Assembly (NCBI GenBank): GCA_013002345.1
Contig: JABDKH010000059.1
Location: 1 to 53,182, forward strand
Direction of reading: 5' to 3'
DNA: 53,182 nucleotides
Origin: Rhodothermales bacterium
GTDB lineage: Bacteria > Bacteroidota > Rhodothermia > Rhodothermales > JABDKH01
In this document: positions 35,682 through 43,782 of the stretch, in pieces
How the letters are laid out: every line of letters begins with the position of its first letter
Position numbering within the stretch: position 1 is the stretch's first letter
The notes under the pieces: model-generated
Seen by the model: the letters and a program-made list of their open reading frames with translations, nothing else
Databases searched by the model: none
What the model was told of the DNA's origin: nothing
Position numbers and translations under genes: made by a program

Positions 35682-36317
35682 CGCAACAAACTCAGCTACG
35701 TTCACCTGCCGGTCACAGACAGCAGCCTCGTCATCGATATTCGTAGCCACAAGTACGATCCGCCCCCTCTCCCTGTGGGCTTCTATCAGTTCCGTGACGA
35801 CCCTCCGGCCAGCTGCGTCCAGGTTGGAACTGGGCTCGTCGAACATCAGCACCGCAGGATCGTGGATGACTGCCATTGCGAGCTTGAGCCGCTGCTTCAT
35901 GCCACTCGAGTACGTGCCGACCTCCTGGTTGGCCGCTGCTTCCAGTCCGACCTCCCTGAGCGCGCGTTCTATCGTAGCGTCGCCACCGCCGAGCCGTCGA
36001 AGTCGTACGAGAAACGCCAGATTCTCAGCGGCGGTGAACGAGTCGTACACGTTGATGTAGGGCGCCACAAAGCCAACGTGCCTCGTGAGATCGTCCACGC
36101 TTTCGGACCCGTTCCAACTCGCATCGATATGCCCTTCCGTCGGCGTCAGAAGTCCAGCGAGAATCCTGAGCAAAGTCGATTTCCCGGATCCGTTCGGACC
36201 GGTAATCGCGACGACTTCTCCGGCCGCGAATTCGACGTGCACATGTCGGAAGATGAAACGGCGACCAAATCGTTTGCCGATGTCGACTGCTGTCAAGCGA
36301 TTCAGAAGCAAGGCCAA
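35667..36317 (-). CDS. ABC transporter ATP-binding protein, CcmA-like
   Basis: A 216-residue ATPase of the heme-exporter CcmA type. Seen: Walker A GPNGSGKSTLLRIL, Q-loop region VGFVAPYINVYDSFT, signature YSSGMKQRL, Walker B VLMFDEPSSNLD, and switch region VLVATNIDDE with asparagine where histidine is usual (a known CcmA variation, though the change could lower activity). Start: TTG at 36317, with GGAGGG five bases upstream; a longer frame to 36404 adds a segment with CAGCAGYY that has no ribosome binding site. No permease partner is present, so it must pair with a distant CcmB-like subunit. Confidence 0.82.
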   Translation of the reverse strand: MALLLNRLTAVDIGKRFGRRFIFRHVHVEFAAGEVVAITGPNGSGKSTLLRILAGLLTPTEGHIDASWNGSESVDDLTRHVGFVAPYINVYDSFTAAENLAFLVRLRRLGGGDATIERALREVGLEAAANQEVGTYSSGMKQRLKLAMAVIHDPAVLMFDEPSSNLDAAGRRVVTELIEAHRERGRIVLVATNIDDEAAVCDRQVNVAEFVALIAR

Positions 36318-36483
36318 CGGTCCCTCCGTTGATGAGTAGTAACCGGCGCATCCAGCACATTTGTCCGCCGCAATGTACTGCGTGTGGCCGTCGGCTCTGA
36401 TCATTACCTTGTGAAAAGGCGTTCATTTCCCCGCGCCTCTTCAATCCCGCACCACAAACGCATCCCGGCCCGGTTATCATTCT

Positions 36484-37047
36484 ATGAAATCAACCCTCCT
36501 CCTGTCGCTTCCGCTGATGATCGCCGGCGTGGCCTGCCAGAGCGGTGACAAAGAACAAGCACAACCCGCTCCGCAGACAGAGGTCGATGCGGTATATAGT
36601 GCCTCGCTGAGCCCCGCCAACCAGAGCGGGGTGTCCGGCACAGTTGAATTCTCATCCGTGGCAGACGGGACTGTTCTCGTCACAGCTGTTGTTTCGGGGC
36701 TGGAATCTGGCGGACGGTTTGGCTTTCACGTCCACGAGTTTGGAGACTGTAGTGCGCCCGATGCGAGTTCGGCAGGCGGTCACTACAATCCGATGGGCTC
36801 TCCACACGGAGCGCCCGGCAACCCTGCCACTGAGCGACATGCCGGGGATCTGGGCAACCTGGAAGAACTGGCCGAAGGCGTCGCCGAGTTCGAGTCAGTC
36901 GACTCCGTGATTCGGCTCACCGGGGAGCAGACAATCGAGGGCAAGGCGGTGATCGTACACTCTGGCGCCGATGACTTTGTAACACAGCCAACCGGCAATG
37001 CGGGCAAGCGACTCGCGTGCGGCGTAATTGTGCGGAAGGTTCAGTGA
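36484..37047 (+). CDS. sodC: Cu/Zn superoxide dismutase, periplasmic lipoprotein
   Basis: A 187-residue SodC. Lipoprotein signal MKSTLLLSLPLMIAGVACQS with cysteine 18. All metal ligands appear: Cu ligands H82, H84 (FHVHEFGDC), H100 (GGHYNP) and H159 (VHSGADDF); Zn ligands H100, H108, H119 and D122 (ATERHAGDLGN). C89 and C179 can form the conserved disulfide. It dismutates superoxide outside the cytoplasm, protecting envelope proteins; lipidation would tether it to a membrane. Promoter not identified; a GC hairpin follows at 37054. Confidence 0.95.
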   Translation: MKSTLLLSLPLMIAGVACQSGDKEQAQPAPQTEVDAVYSASLSPANQSGVSGTVEFSSVADGTVLVTAVVSGLESGGRFGFHVHEFGDCSAPDASSAGGHYNPMGSPHGAPGNPATERHAGDLGNLEELAEGVAEFESVDSVIRLTGEQTIEGKAVIVHSGADDFVTQPTGNAGKRLACGVIVRKVQ

Positions 37048-37053
37048 CGTGCT

Positions 37054-37082
37054 CGGGCGACCTGCGGAGCGTCGGACGCCCG
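37054..37082. terminator. Hairpin between sodC and the convergent GGDEF-EAL gene
   Basis: CGGGCG (37054-37059) and CGCCCG (37077-37082) form a 6-bp stem, without a T run. It occupies the 37-base gap between two convergent genes, so a termination role is plausible but weak. Confidence 0.3.
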
Positions 37083-37084
37083 GT

Positions 37085-39241
37085 CTACGCGACTGATCGG
37101 ATCGGCACCGGAGGCTGCTGAAAGATCTCTCCCAGCCACTCCGAACGGCGGGCGATGAGCGCGCCCGTCATGTCAGCATCCAGCGGCTTCGAGAAGAGGT
37201 AGCCCTGCCCGAACATGCAGTCCATCGACTGCAGGTGGTCCAGCTGACGCGTCGTTTCCACACCTTCGGCTACGGCGTGGATGTTCAGCGATTTGGCCAG
37301 ATCCAGTACGGTCTTGACCATCTTCAGTCCGTCGTCCTGTCGTTCCATTCTCTTGATAAACGAGCGATCGATCTTCAGAATGTCGATCGGCAGAGAATGC
37401 AGCATGCTCAGTGACGCGTATCCTGTACCAAAGTCGTCCAGACTGATCTTGACGCCGAGCGCCTTGATACGCTCGAGATCACGCACCGCCCGTTCTCCGT
37501 CGTCAATCAGAACGCTCTCGGTTATCTCCAGTGCAACTCGCGAGTCTCCGAGTCCCGTCAGATCCATGACCGACGCGATGTAGTCGACCAGTTCGGGATC
37601 GTGGAAGCTGCGATTCGAGCAGTTCACGGAGATGGACAGATCTAGATCACCGAAGCGGCGATCCCACGCGGCAACCTGCTCGGTCGCCTGCTGGAACATC
37701 CATCGATCCAGGTCGACGATCAATCCGGTCTCTTCCGCTACGGACATGAACTGGGCCGGCGTGATCAGTCCTCTATGCGGATGATACCAGCGCACAAGTG
37801 CTTCGAACCCGTACAGTGTCCCGGATGCAAGATGGATAATTGGCTGATAGAACACGCGAAGTTCGTCGCGTTCGATCGCGCGTCGGAGGTCGGACTCGAG
37901 CTGTAGCAACGCGGACGCCTGCATCTGCTGCGTTTCGTCGAACACGGCGAAGCATGCGCGGCCCTTGCGCTTGGCCTGATACATGGCGGCGTCTGCATCG
38001 CGAAGCAGATCTTCGGCCAGATCATAGTGGGGGTCGCCCATCACGATGCCAATGCTTGCCGACGAAAAGACCTCCATCCCCTCGATGATAAATGGCGACG
38101 CCAGGCTTTCCAGGATTCGCTCGGCCACGTACAGCGCCCCATCCTGGCCACCGACTCCACTCAACAGGACAGCGAATTCATCTCCGCCCAGCCGCGCGAT
38201 CACGTCTCCATCACGAACAGCCTGCTTGAGGCGGAACGCGAACATCTTCAGTAGCGCGTCTCCGGCATGATGGCCGAGGCTGTCGTTCACCATCTTGAAG
38301 CGGTCCAGATCGAGGAAAACGACCGCATAGTCCGGTTCGCCATCCCGAGATTCCGCGGTCGCGCTGTCGAGCGATCGCAGGAACATCATACGGTTGGGCA
38401 GGCCGGTCAGCGTGTCGTGATATGCGTGGTGGATCAATCGATCCTGCATCTCACGCCGCTCGGTGTCGTCTCGCATCACGGCGAGCAGACCGTTAAACTC
38501 GCCGGTAGGACCGTAGAGAACACTGGCCGATGCGTGGATGTGGCGCTCACCTTCGGTATGAGGTGTGGAGATAATGATCTCTCCCGACCACGTTCCGCGG
38601 TCTGCCAGAAGACCCCAGGCGGCGTGCTCTTCTTCGGGCTTCTCAAAGCGAAATTGTAGCAACTCTTCCGGACCTCTCCCCAGCGTGTCTTCTACGCTTA
38701 GACCAGTCAGTACCTCAGCACCCTTGTTCCAGTACTTGATGGCCATGTCTGAGCCCACCGTTACAACGGCGTCGCTCACCTGCGCAAGAACCTCAGCCTG
38801 GAACCGCAGTTTCTCGACGGCTGCACGGTTGTCGCCGACATCACGAAGCATCCACAGATGTGCCATAACGTCGCCGTCGCGCATTCTCGGGACGTAGGTG
38901 ATCTCGAGTCGTCGTCCAGGGCCGAAATCAATCTCGGTAGTGCGAGACGTGGTGGCATCACCGTGAGGCTGACCCACCAGTTGGTTGCGGAATGCCGTGA
39001 GCTCAGGCAGCGGACGAGACGCTGATCCCAGTACTTCGCTGAGAGATCTCGTCACATACGATTGCGGGGGATCAGGTAATCCGAGTAGCCGACAGAACGA
39101 AACGTTGAGATGTCGAATGAGGCCGTCGGGTCCCTCTTCCAGAAAGCCCGTCTCGACCTGGCGCACGTCGAGGGCTCCAGGGTTGGGTGAACCGACTACT
39201 CCCAGTCCGGTCGGCGAAAGTGGGGACGGCTCTAACTTCAT
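37085..39241 (-). CDS. PAS-PAS-GGDEF-EAL bifunctional cyclic-di-GMP protein
   Basis: A 718-residue cytoplasmic signalling protein. PAS-like regions lie at about 30-140 and 145-265 (QVSDAVVTVGSDMAIKYWNK). The GGDEF domain (about 270-435) keeps the exact GGDEF site at 352-356 and an RxxD inhibition site RDGD at 343-346, five residues before it. The EAL domain (about 455-700) keeps EALVRW (480-485), NCSNRSF, EITESVL, DDFGTGYASLSM and KIDRSFI, the residues needed for phosphodiesterase activity. Both making and breaking c-di-GMP are therefore possible, with PAS ligand sensing likely to set the balance. No signal peptide or membrane segment. No PilZ or other partner nearby. Confidence 0.93.
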   Translation of the reverse strand: MKLEPSPLSPTGLGVVGSPNPGALDVRQVETGFLEEGPDGLIRHLNVSFCRLLGLPDPPQSYVTRSLSEVLGSASRPLPELTAFRNQLVGQPHGDATTSRTTEIDFGPGRRLEITYVPRMRDGDVMAHLWMLRDVGDNRAAVEKLRFQAEVLAQVSDAVVTVGSDMAIKYWNKGAEVLTGLSVEDTLGRGPEELLQFRFEKPEEEHAAWGLLADRGTWSGEIIISTPHTEGERHIHASASVLYGPTGEFNGLLAVMRDDTERREMQDRLIHHAYHDTLTGLPNRMMFLRSLDSATAESRDGEPDYAVVFLDLDRFKMVNDSLGHHAGDALLKMFAFRLKQAVRDGDVIARLGGDEFAVLLSGVGGQDGALYVAERILESLASPFIIEGMEVFSSASIGIVMGDPHYDLAEDLLRDADAAMYQAKRKGRACFAVFDETQQMQASALLQLESDLRRAIERDELRVFYQPIIHLASGTLYGFEALVRWYHPHRGLITPAQFMSVAEETGLIVDLDRWMFQQATEQVAAWDRRFGDLDLSISVNCSNRSFHDPELVDYIASVMDLTGLGDSRVALEITESVLIDDGERAVRDLERIKALGVKISLDDFGTGYASLSMLHSLPIDILKIDRSFIKRMERQDDGLKMVKTVLDLAKSLNIHAVAEGVETTRQLDHLQSMDCMFGQGYLFSKPLDADMTGALIARRSEWLGEIFQQPPVPIRSVA

Positions 39242-39411
39242 GCGGAGTATACAAGTACGAAAATGGCCCGCTGGCTACATCGCGTTGTATCGGCATGCCA
39301 TACCCCAAACTTTAGATGAAATCGGGCTGCAAAAAAGTCGTCTGGAGACTTAAGAGCCTCGTTTGGCGGCCCCCGAGTGACAGTCACAGGTTGCCGTGCA
39401 CGGCCGCTCCT

Positions 39412-39942
39412 CTACCGCCTGATCTCCGCAAGCATATCGCTGTAGGATCGATCGACCAGTTGATCATCCTCAACGCCGAGCAGAGACATCGTTCGCCGGC
39501 ACTGCTGCTCGAGCACTGCCTCTACGTCCGGCCCGGGGTCCCCTATCGCCTCGATCTCGAGGAAGTGTCCCAGGCCCTCGACGCTGTCCACATGCACCTT
39601 AACATTTGAGAGGAAGTAGATGTGACGCGCCTTCTTGACCACCACTTCGACGCGGAGTGCCTCCACAAGCAGGGCGCGAAGACCTTCGGGATCCGGAGGG
39701 TGATAGAGCCGAACGAACGACGGCCGGGGTCCCGCCTCATCCCCGCGCCTGTAGTAGATCAGCGTGTTCTCGATGTTGCCCTCGCGCAGTTTCAGCCTGC
39801 CTTCGCGAACCCTGAAATACGTGTCGGTTTGATGATCAAGCCCGACGTACCGGGCACCCGCCGACTTCAGCCGATCGCAGACGCCCTCCGGATCATCGCA
39901 GTGAGCCTTTATCTCGACGTTGACTTTGGATTCGGCACTCAT
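39412..39942 (-). CDS. CYTH-domain protein, class IV adenylate cyclase-like (CyaB)
   Basis: A 176-residue CYTH protein. The N-terminal strand is VNVEIKAHC: the ExExK motif is present as N-V-E-I-K, with Asn at the first position as in some CyaB proteins. The hallmark HQTDTYFRVREGRLKLREG follows, then VRLYHPPDPEG and FLEIEAIGDP (the second acidic pair for metal). The fold is a triphosphate tunnel; activities in the family include adenylate cyclase, thiamine-triphosphatase and triphosphatases, so the reaction is not decided. Its ATG overlaps the stop of the sulfotransferase-GNAT gene by four bases (ATGA), meaning translational coupling. Confidence 0.87.
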   Translation of the reverse strand: MSAESKVNVEIKAHCDDPEGVCDRLKSAGARYVGLDHQTDTYFRVREGRLKLREGNIENTLIYYRRGDEAGPRPSFVRLYHPPDPEGLRALLVEALRVEVVVKKARHIYFLSNVKVHVDSVEGLGHFLEIEAIGDPGPDVEAVLEQQCRRTMSLLGVEDDQLVDRSYSDMLAEIRR

Positions 39943-41144
39943 CGATCCGCGAGTCCATGCGACCCGGAAAGCAACAGCCTCATGGCGGTGGCGGTGCTCG
40001 GGCAGAGTGTGGTGAATTCTCTCGACTCGATCACCGGACCGGAGATCGACTCCCTGCTCACGGCCTCGAAACCGAAGCGCTTGAAATAGTCCGACGCATC
40101 TGTTGTCAAGAGGACCACTTCCGAGATCCCTAAAGATGCCGCGCTCTCGACGGCATCCCGAACGAGTCGCGCCCCTACTCCGTCCGACTGCTCGGATGAC
40201 GCGACAACGACAGACCGCAGCAGGGCCTGCGACCCGTGGATTTCAATAGCCGCCGCACCAACAAGCACGTTGCCGCGCTTCGCGACAAGCAAAGTGTCAA
40301 AGACATCTTCGATGCCGTCGACCGGTAGCGAGGCCGCAGACAGCAGTTCATTCACACGCGCGACGTCGGAGCGCTGCGCCTTTTCAATTGTAACCGGACG
40401 GACGCTCGTGTGCGCGGACGGCGTCGCACGGATCGCCAGCTCGGACAGGCGTGCATAGTACGGCTCACACTCAACCAGCAGCGGACCGAGCTTGGGCGGC
40501 AGCGGAGTCGTTTTCGGCCGATACGGCGCGAATCCCGTCGTGGTGTGAACATCATGGTACCAGATGTCCGACCACACGCCGTCCTCCGGTCGCGGACCAC
40601 TCGGCCAGTGCAACATCGCTTTCACGAACGGAATGCTTATTCGCTCGCAGACCTGCCGGAGAACGGACTCCGGATCCGCCAGCAGCTCGCGCGCGTCAAT
40701 GACGACCACATTCTGTCCGATGGAGGCGAGATGTTCGACTAACCGGACCTGAACGGGAAAGCCTGTGTCATCAATTCTCGGATCCGGCAGTTTGCGTGCA
40801 AGGGACGGAAGTACCTGAGCGGGCGCTCTTGTAAGAATGACGTTGGCCGTTCGCTCCAGAAAGTCCCAACTGACGTCTACGAGGTGGTGCGCCATGTTCT
40901 TGACGAAGATGGTTCCGTCGGCCGTGTCACCCAGAATGACGTCAGCGATCACACGTTCGCCGTCGTTGTCCTGGCTCGCGATGATCCGCTCCCGTCCCGG
41001 GTGGTCCACGCCAGAGACCCGCAAGTAGTGAGCGTAAAGCGGCTCGTCGATGACACGTGTACCCGGGCGTTGCGCGAACGAATACATCAATGCCGTCGAA
41101 ACATTGCGCGGCCCCGACCACAGACAAATGCGTTTCGTATCCAT
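39939..41144 (-). CDS. Sulfotransferase-like / GNAT acetyltransferase (ArsN2-like) fusion
   Basis: A 401-residue two-domain protein. Residues about 1-250 are a sulfotransferase-family domain starting MDTKRICLWSGPRNVSTALM, where the SGPRNVST loop is the PAPS 5'-phosphosulfate-binding loop, with VILTRAPAQVLPSLARKL further on. Residues about 255-401 (from VTIEKAQRSDVARVNELL) form a GNAT domain of the ArsN2 type, with LLRSVVVASSEQSDGVGARL (acetyl-CoA loop QSDGVGARL) and LLTTDASDYFKRFGFEAV. The frame is intact throughout. The ATG at 41144 is preferred over an upstream frame to 41261, which is unrelated. The GNAT end overlaps the CYTH gene start. Substrates unknown. Confidence 0.85.
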   Translation of the reverse strand: MDTKRICLWSGPRNVSTALMYSFAQRPGTRVIDEPLYAHYLRVSGVDHPGRERIIASQDNDGERVIADVILGDTADGTIFVKNMAHHLVDVSWDFLERTANVILTRAPAQVLPSLARKLPDPRIDDTGFPVQVRLVEHLASIGQNVVVIDARELLADPESVLRQVCERISIPFVKAMLHWPSGPRPEDGVWSDIWYHDVHTTTGFAPYRPKTTPLPPKLGPLLVECEPYYARLSELAIRATPSAHTSVRPVTIEKAQRSDVARVNELLSAASLPVDGIEDVFDTLLVAKRGNVLVGAAAIEIHGSQALLRSVVVASSEQSDGVGARLVRDAVESAASLGISEVVLLTTDASDYFKRFGFEAVSRESISGPVIESREFTTLCPSTATAMRLLLSGSHGLADR

Positions 41145-41732
41145 TGATTCTTGAGCCTGACGATAACGTCTTTCATCACGGGCCGTCGATCCACAGGTCT
41201 GGCGAGCGCATTCGACCTGCCGGATTCGACCGCAGCGCGACGTCTGCGCTGCACGTCGCAAATGTACACCGGGTGATGGACACTGTCATCTGCGGCCGGC
41301 GTTGCTTGCTGTCATTCGTCGGTGAAGCGTCTGAGTTCAGCATGTCCGTGACCGCAAACGAATGAGATGTCAGAAGACGGCGACGGCATGGCTGGGGCGG
41401 TGTCTTGCGAGGTCACTTTCTTGATTCCGGGAGACGTGTACCCTGACGCCAGATCAGTCGACGTTCCTCGTGCGAGAAGCCACACGATGCCGCTTCGGCG
41501 CAAGGCACATACCACGCATCAGCCCGATCACCCTTCGACATGCACTGTAAGGCCGCGTCTACCCATGATTCGTTCGCGTTGGGGCTCATGTAATTACCCC
41601 TGCATCAGGCCGAGTGGAGGCCCGCTGGTCTAAAACTCAGTTCACAACCGCCGATGTCCAACATAAGGGGGTCCGATTTTCGGAAGCCGATTACGGGCGG
41701 CGTCCTCCGGGTTCAATAATGAGGTGACGGCC
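41145..41732. other. Non-coding stretch of about 590 bases
   Basis: No convincing gene. A frame at 41367-41633 (MSEDGDGMAGAVSCEVTF and onward) lacks coding features and is ignored. The region must carry the promoters of the sulfotransferase-GNAT gene and of the protease gene; I could not place them. A GGGGCTCATGTAATTACCCC semi-palindrome at about 41581-41600 is the only symmetric element noticed. Confidence 0.45.
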
Positions 41733-42518
41733 ATGATTCCCTCAACGCTGCCCATCGCGGCTCTGGTCTGTCTGACACTAGCCGTACCACAATTCCATGC
41801 AACGGCTCAGACGTCCTACTACTCGCCGTCATTCCTTCCCGACACGCCCATCGCGGCCGTGATCGAACCGAGGATTGACGCGGGCACGTTGTACCGCATC
41901 ATCCAGCCCATCACGACGGCGACCGAGTACGCGAATGGAATCGTCGAGTACAACAACGGAAACGGATTCATCGTTGGGAATCGTTTCTACACCGTCAACC
42001 ACAATCTTGCGTCCTCCAACCATGTGCCGAAGCTTCGAAAGACGTCGTACGTAAACGGTGTGGTCGTTCGGGCAATGCGTGTGAGTGCAGACCACGACCT
42101 TGCCGTGTTTCCGCTTCCTGACGAACTCTGTAAGAGTCATTGCAACGACCTGTCTCTCAATGAGCACGTCACGGTACAGCAAGGACAAGAAGTTTTCTGG
42201 CTCCGCAAGTTTGATGGGCAGGTCGTCATCAAGAGAGGCCGCGTTCTTGACTATGCCTGGATCGGCGAGTCTCCTCCGTCTCGTGACAGAGTCGGTCGGT
42301 GTGACGGCCGAATGGTGGTGCAGATCGATACACCCTTTCTGCCGGGCACATCAGGGTCTCCAGTCATCGACTCCGAGACCGGACAGATCATTGGAATCGC
42401 GCAGGGCAGTCTCTTCTCCGAACGCCAGCAGTCCGGATTTTTCAAGCCTCTGAACTGCCTCAAGAAATTGCGCGGTAATGACTCCGGCATAACCCTGACC
42501 GGAAATTTCGTGGACTGA
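41733..42518 (+). CDS. Secreted trypsin-like serine peptidase
   Basis: A 261-residue chymotrypsin-fold peptidase with a signal peptide (MIPSTLPIAALVCLTLAVPQ ending ATAQ). The triad is visible: H90 in YTVNHNL, D122 in SADHDLAVF, and S207 in LPGTSGSPVID, which is the glutamyl-endopeptidase/V8 form GxSGSP. Three Cys pairs may form disulfides (CKSHC is one close pair). The ATG at 41733 is preceded by GAGGTGA (41721-41727) at ideal distance, which decides it over the GTG at 41724. Exported to the periplasm or outside; no propeptide is obvious. Target proteins unknown. Confidence 0.88.
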   Translation: MIPSTLPIAALVCLTLAVPQFHATAQTSYYSPSFLPDTPIAAVIEPRIDAGTLYRIIQPITTATEYANGIVEYNNGNGFIVGNRFYTVNHNLASSNHVPKLRKTSYVNGVVVRAMRVSADHDLAVFPLPDELCKSHCNDLSLNEHVTVQQGQEVFWLRKFDGQVVIKRGRVLDYAWIGESPPSRDRVGRCDGRMVVQIDTPFLPGTSGSPVIDSETGQIIGIAQGSLFSERQQSGFFKPLNCLKKLRGNDSGITLTGNFVD

Positions 42519-42848
42519 CGCGACATATCTGCGCCGGTGCGACGGAACCGGAGGCTACCGGATCATGCGAAGATGAGCCGGACAATCGCTACACCGACTG
42601 CCCGATTCGTTGCTCTACGCGCCTCCAGGGACGCAGCGGATTCAACCGGAATTGGGTGCAGAACGGAGTGATGACGTCGCATCACGCGACACAGGCGATG
42701 GGAACAACTGGCAGCTCAGGGACTACCAGTTTGCGCAATTCCAGGACCCATCTCGTTGTTTATGTTTGATTTCCCTCGACTCTCCCTTGCGGCAGGACCT
42801 CGTCAGCGTGACGTGGAGGGCAAAGCCGGGAACGCATGCCGAAATGGC
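42519..42848. other. Non-coding stretch upstream of the FKBP lipoprotein gene
   Basis: About 330 bases with no credible gene. The FKBP frame is open from 42756, but translation from there has no export signal until the GTG at 42849. No repeat or RNA seen. Confidence 0.45.
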
Positions 42849-43340
42849 GTGATCGCCACAAGAATCTTGCGACTTTCCGTGTTCCTCCTGCTCGTCTTAA
42901 TGCTCCCCGCGTGTGACTCGGCTGAGCCACAAACCGTGAACAGCGACCCTCTCCTTCCAGAGGACGTCAGGCCCGAGGACTACACGACTACGGCGAGTGG
43001 TCTTCGGTACTTCGACCTGAAGGTCGGCGAGGGAATCAGCGTGCGACCGCAGTCCATCGTTCAGTTCCACTACGTGATGTGGCTTGAGGATGACCGTGTC
43101 ATCGATACGAGTCTCAACCGTGGATCTCCAGCGACCGTCGTCCTGGGAGAAGGCACGTTGATACCGGGAATGGAGGAAGGGATGATTGGAATCAGAGTCG
43201 GGGGATCGAGACAACTCATTGTGCCGCCCGATCTCGCATACGGTGCTGAGGGCGTACCGAATGCCGGCATCCCACCGAATGCGACGTTCATAGTCGGCAT
43301 TGCGTTGCTCGACGCAGTGGGCCAGACGACCACCGAATGA
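42849..43340 (+). CDS. FKBP-type peptidyl-prolyl isomerase, lipoprotein
   Basis: A 163-residue protein. From the GTG at 42849 the N-terminus is a lipoprotein signal (VIATRILRLSVFLLLVLMLP then ACDS, lipobox LPAC). The FKBP domain follows: FDLKVGEGISVRPQSIVQFH, the active-site VIDTSLNRGSPATVVLG, GTLIPGMEEGMIGIRVGGSR, and LIVPPDLAYGAEGV with a final NATFIVGIALLDA. It speeds proline isomerisation of exported proteins at a membrane. The signal peptide is what decides this start over the upstream ATG at 42756. Confidence 0.9.
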   Translation: MIATRILRLSVFLLLVLMLPACDSAEPQTVNSDPLLPEDVRPEDYTTTASGLRYFDLKVGEGISVRPQSIVQFHYVMWLEDDRVIDTSLNRGSPATVVLGEGTLIPGMEEGMIGIRVGGSRQLIVPPDLAYGAEGVPNAGIPPNATFIVGIALLDAVGQTTTE

Positions 43341-43375
43341 GTCTCAGCCAACTCCTGTAGCCGGGAGCACACAAC

Positions 43376-43765
43376 ATGATTCTTGAATCGCTCGCGAGTG
43401 GTCTTGTCCTGGTATTCGCAATCGCAATCGGCTCCGCGTGTATCATCTCGCTGTACTCGCCAGACAGATTGATGCGGTTCGTCCAGACGGAGTGGGACAA
43501 ACCTTGGGCGATGTACGTAGCCGTCGTTGTGAGGTTGATCCTTGGCGCAGCGCTGATCTACGCAGCTCCGGCCTCCCGATTTCCAGGCGTCTTCACGGCG
43601 TTAGGCGGGATCGCCATCGTTGCCGCAATCGCCATCCCGGTTGTCGGGCGGGAACGGTTCGGGGCGGTCCTGGATTGGTTTGCAGAACGTCCACCGCTGT
43701 TTGTCCGACTGTGGCTGCTGTTCGGTCTCCACTTCTGCGTCTTTCTTGTTTACGGCCTACTGTAG
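43376..43765 (+). CDS. Small four-helix membrane protein, unknown function
   Basis: A 129-residue protein with about four hydrophobic helices: LASGLVLVFAIAIGSACIIS, YVAVVVRLILGAALIYAA, FTALGGIAIVAAIAIPVV, and LWLLFGLHFCVFLVYGLL. Between helices are DRLMRFVQTEWDKPW and GRERFGAVLDWFAERPPL, a pattern I have seen in small proteins of many proteobacteria and FCB bacteria without a known role. It follows the FKBP lipoprotein gene by 35 bases and may be co-transcribed. It ends 17 bases before the convergent M28 peptidase gene's stop. Confidence 0.65.
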   Translation: MILESLASGLVLVFAIAIGSACIISLYSPDRLMRFVQTEWDKPWAMYVAVVVRLILGAALIYAAPASRFPGVFTALGGIAIVAAIAIPVVGRERFGAVLDWFAERPPLFVRLWLLFGLHFCVFLVYGLL

Positions 43766-43782
43766 CATGATCGGGGGGCGAG

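Noticed and set aside
36318-36404. 29-residue N-terminal extension of the CcmA-like ATPase with a CAGCAGYY segment
   Set aside because: No ribosome binding site at the ATG, whereas GGAGGG sits correctly before the TTG at 36317, matching the family N-terminus.
41367-41633. 88-codon open frame in the gap before the protease gene
   Set aside because: The translation is rich in Arg, Pro and His with scattered Cys, has no hydrophobic core or motif, and no ribosome binding site; it looks like a chance frame in GC-rich DNA.
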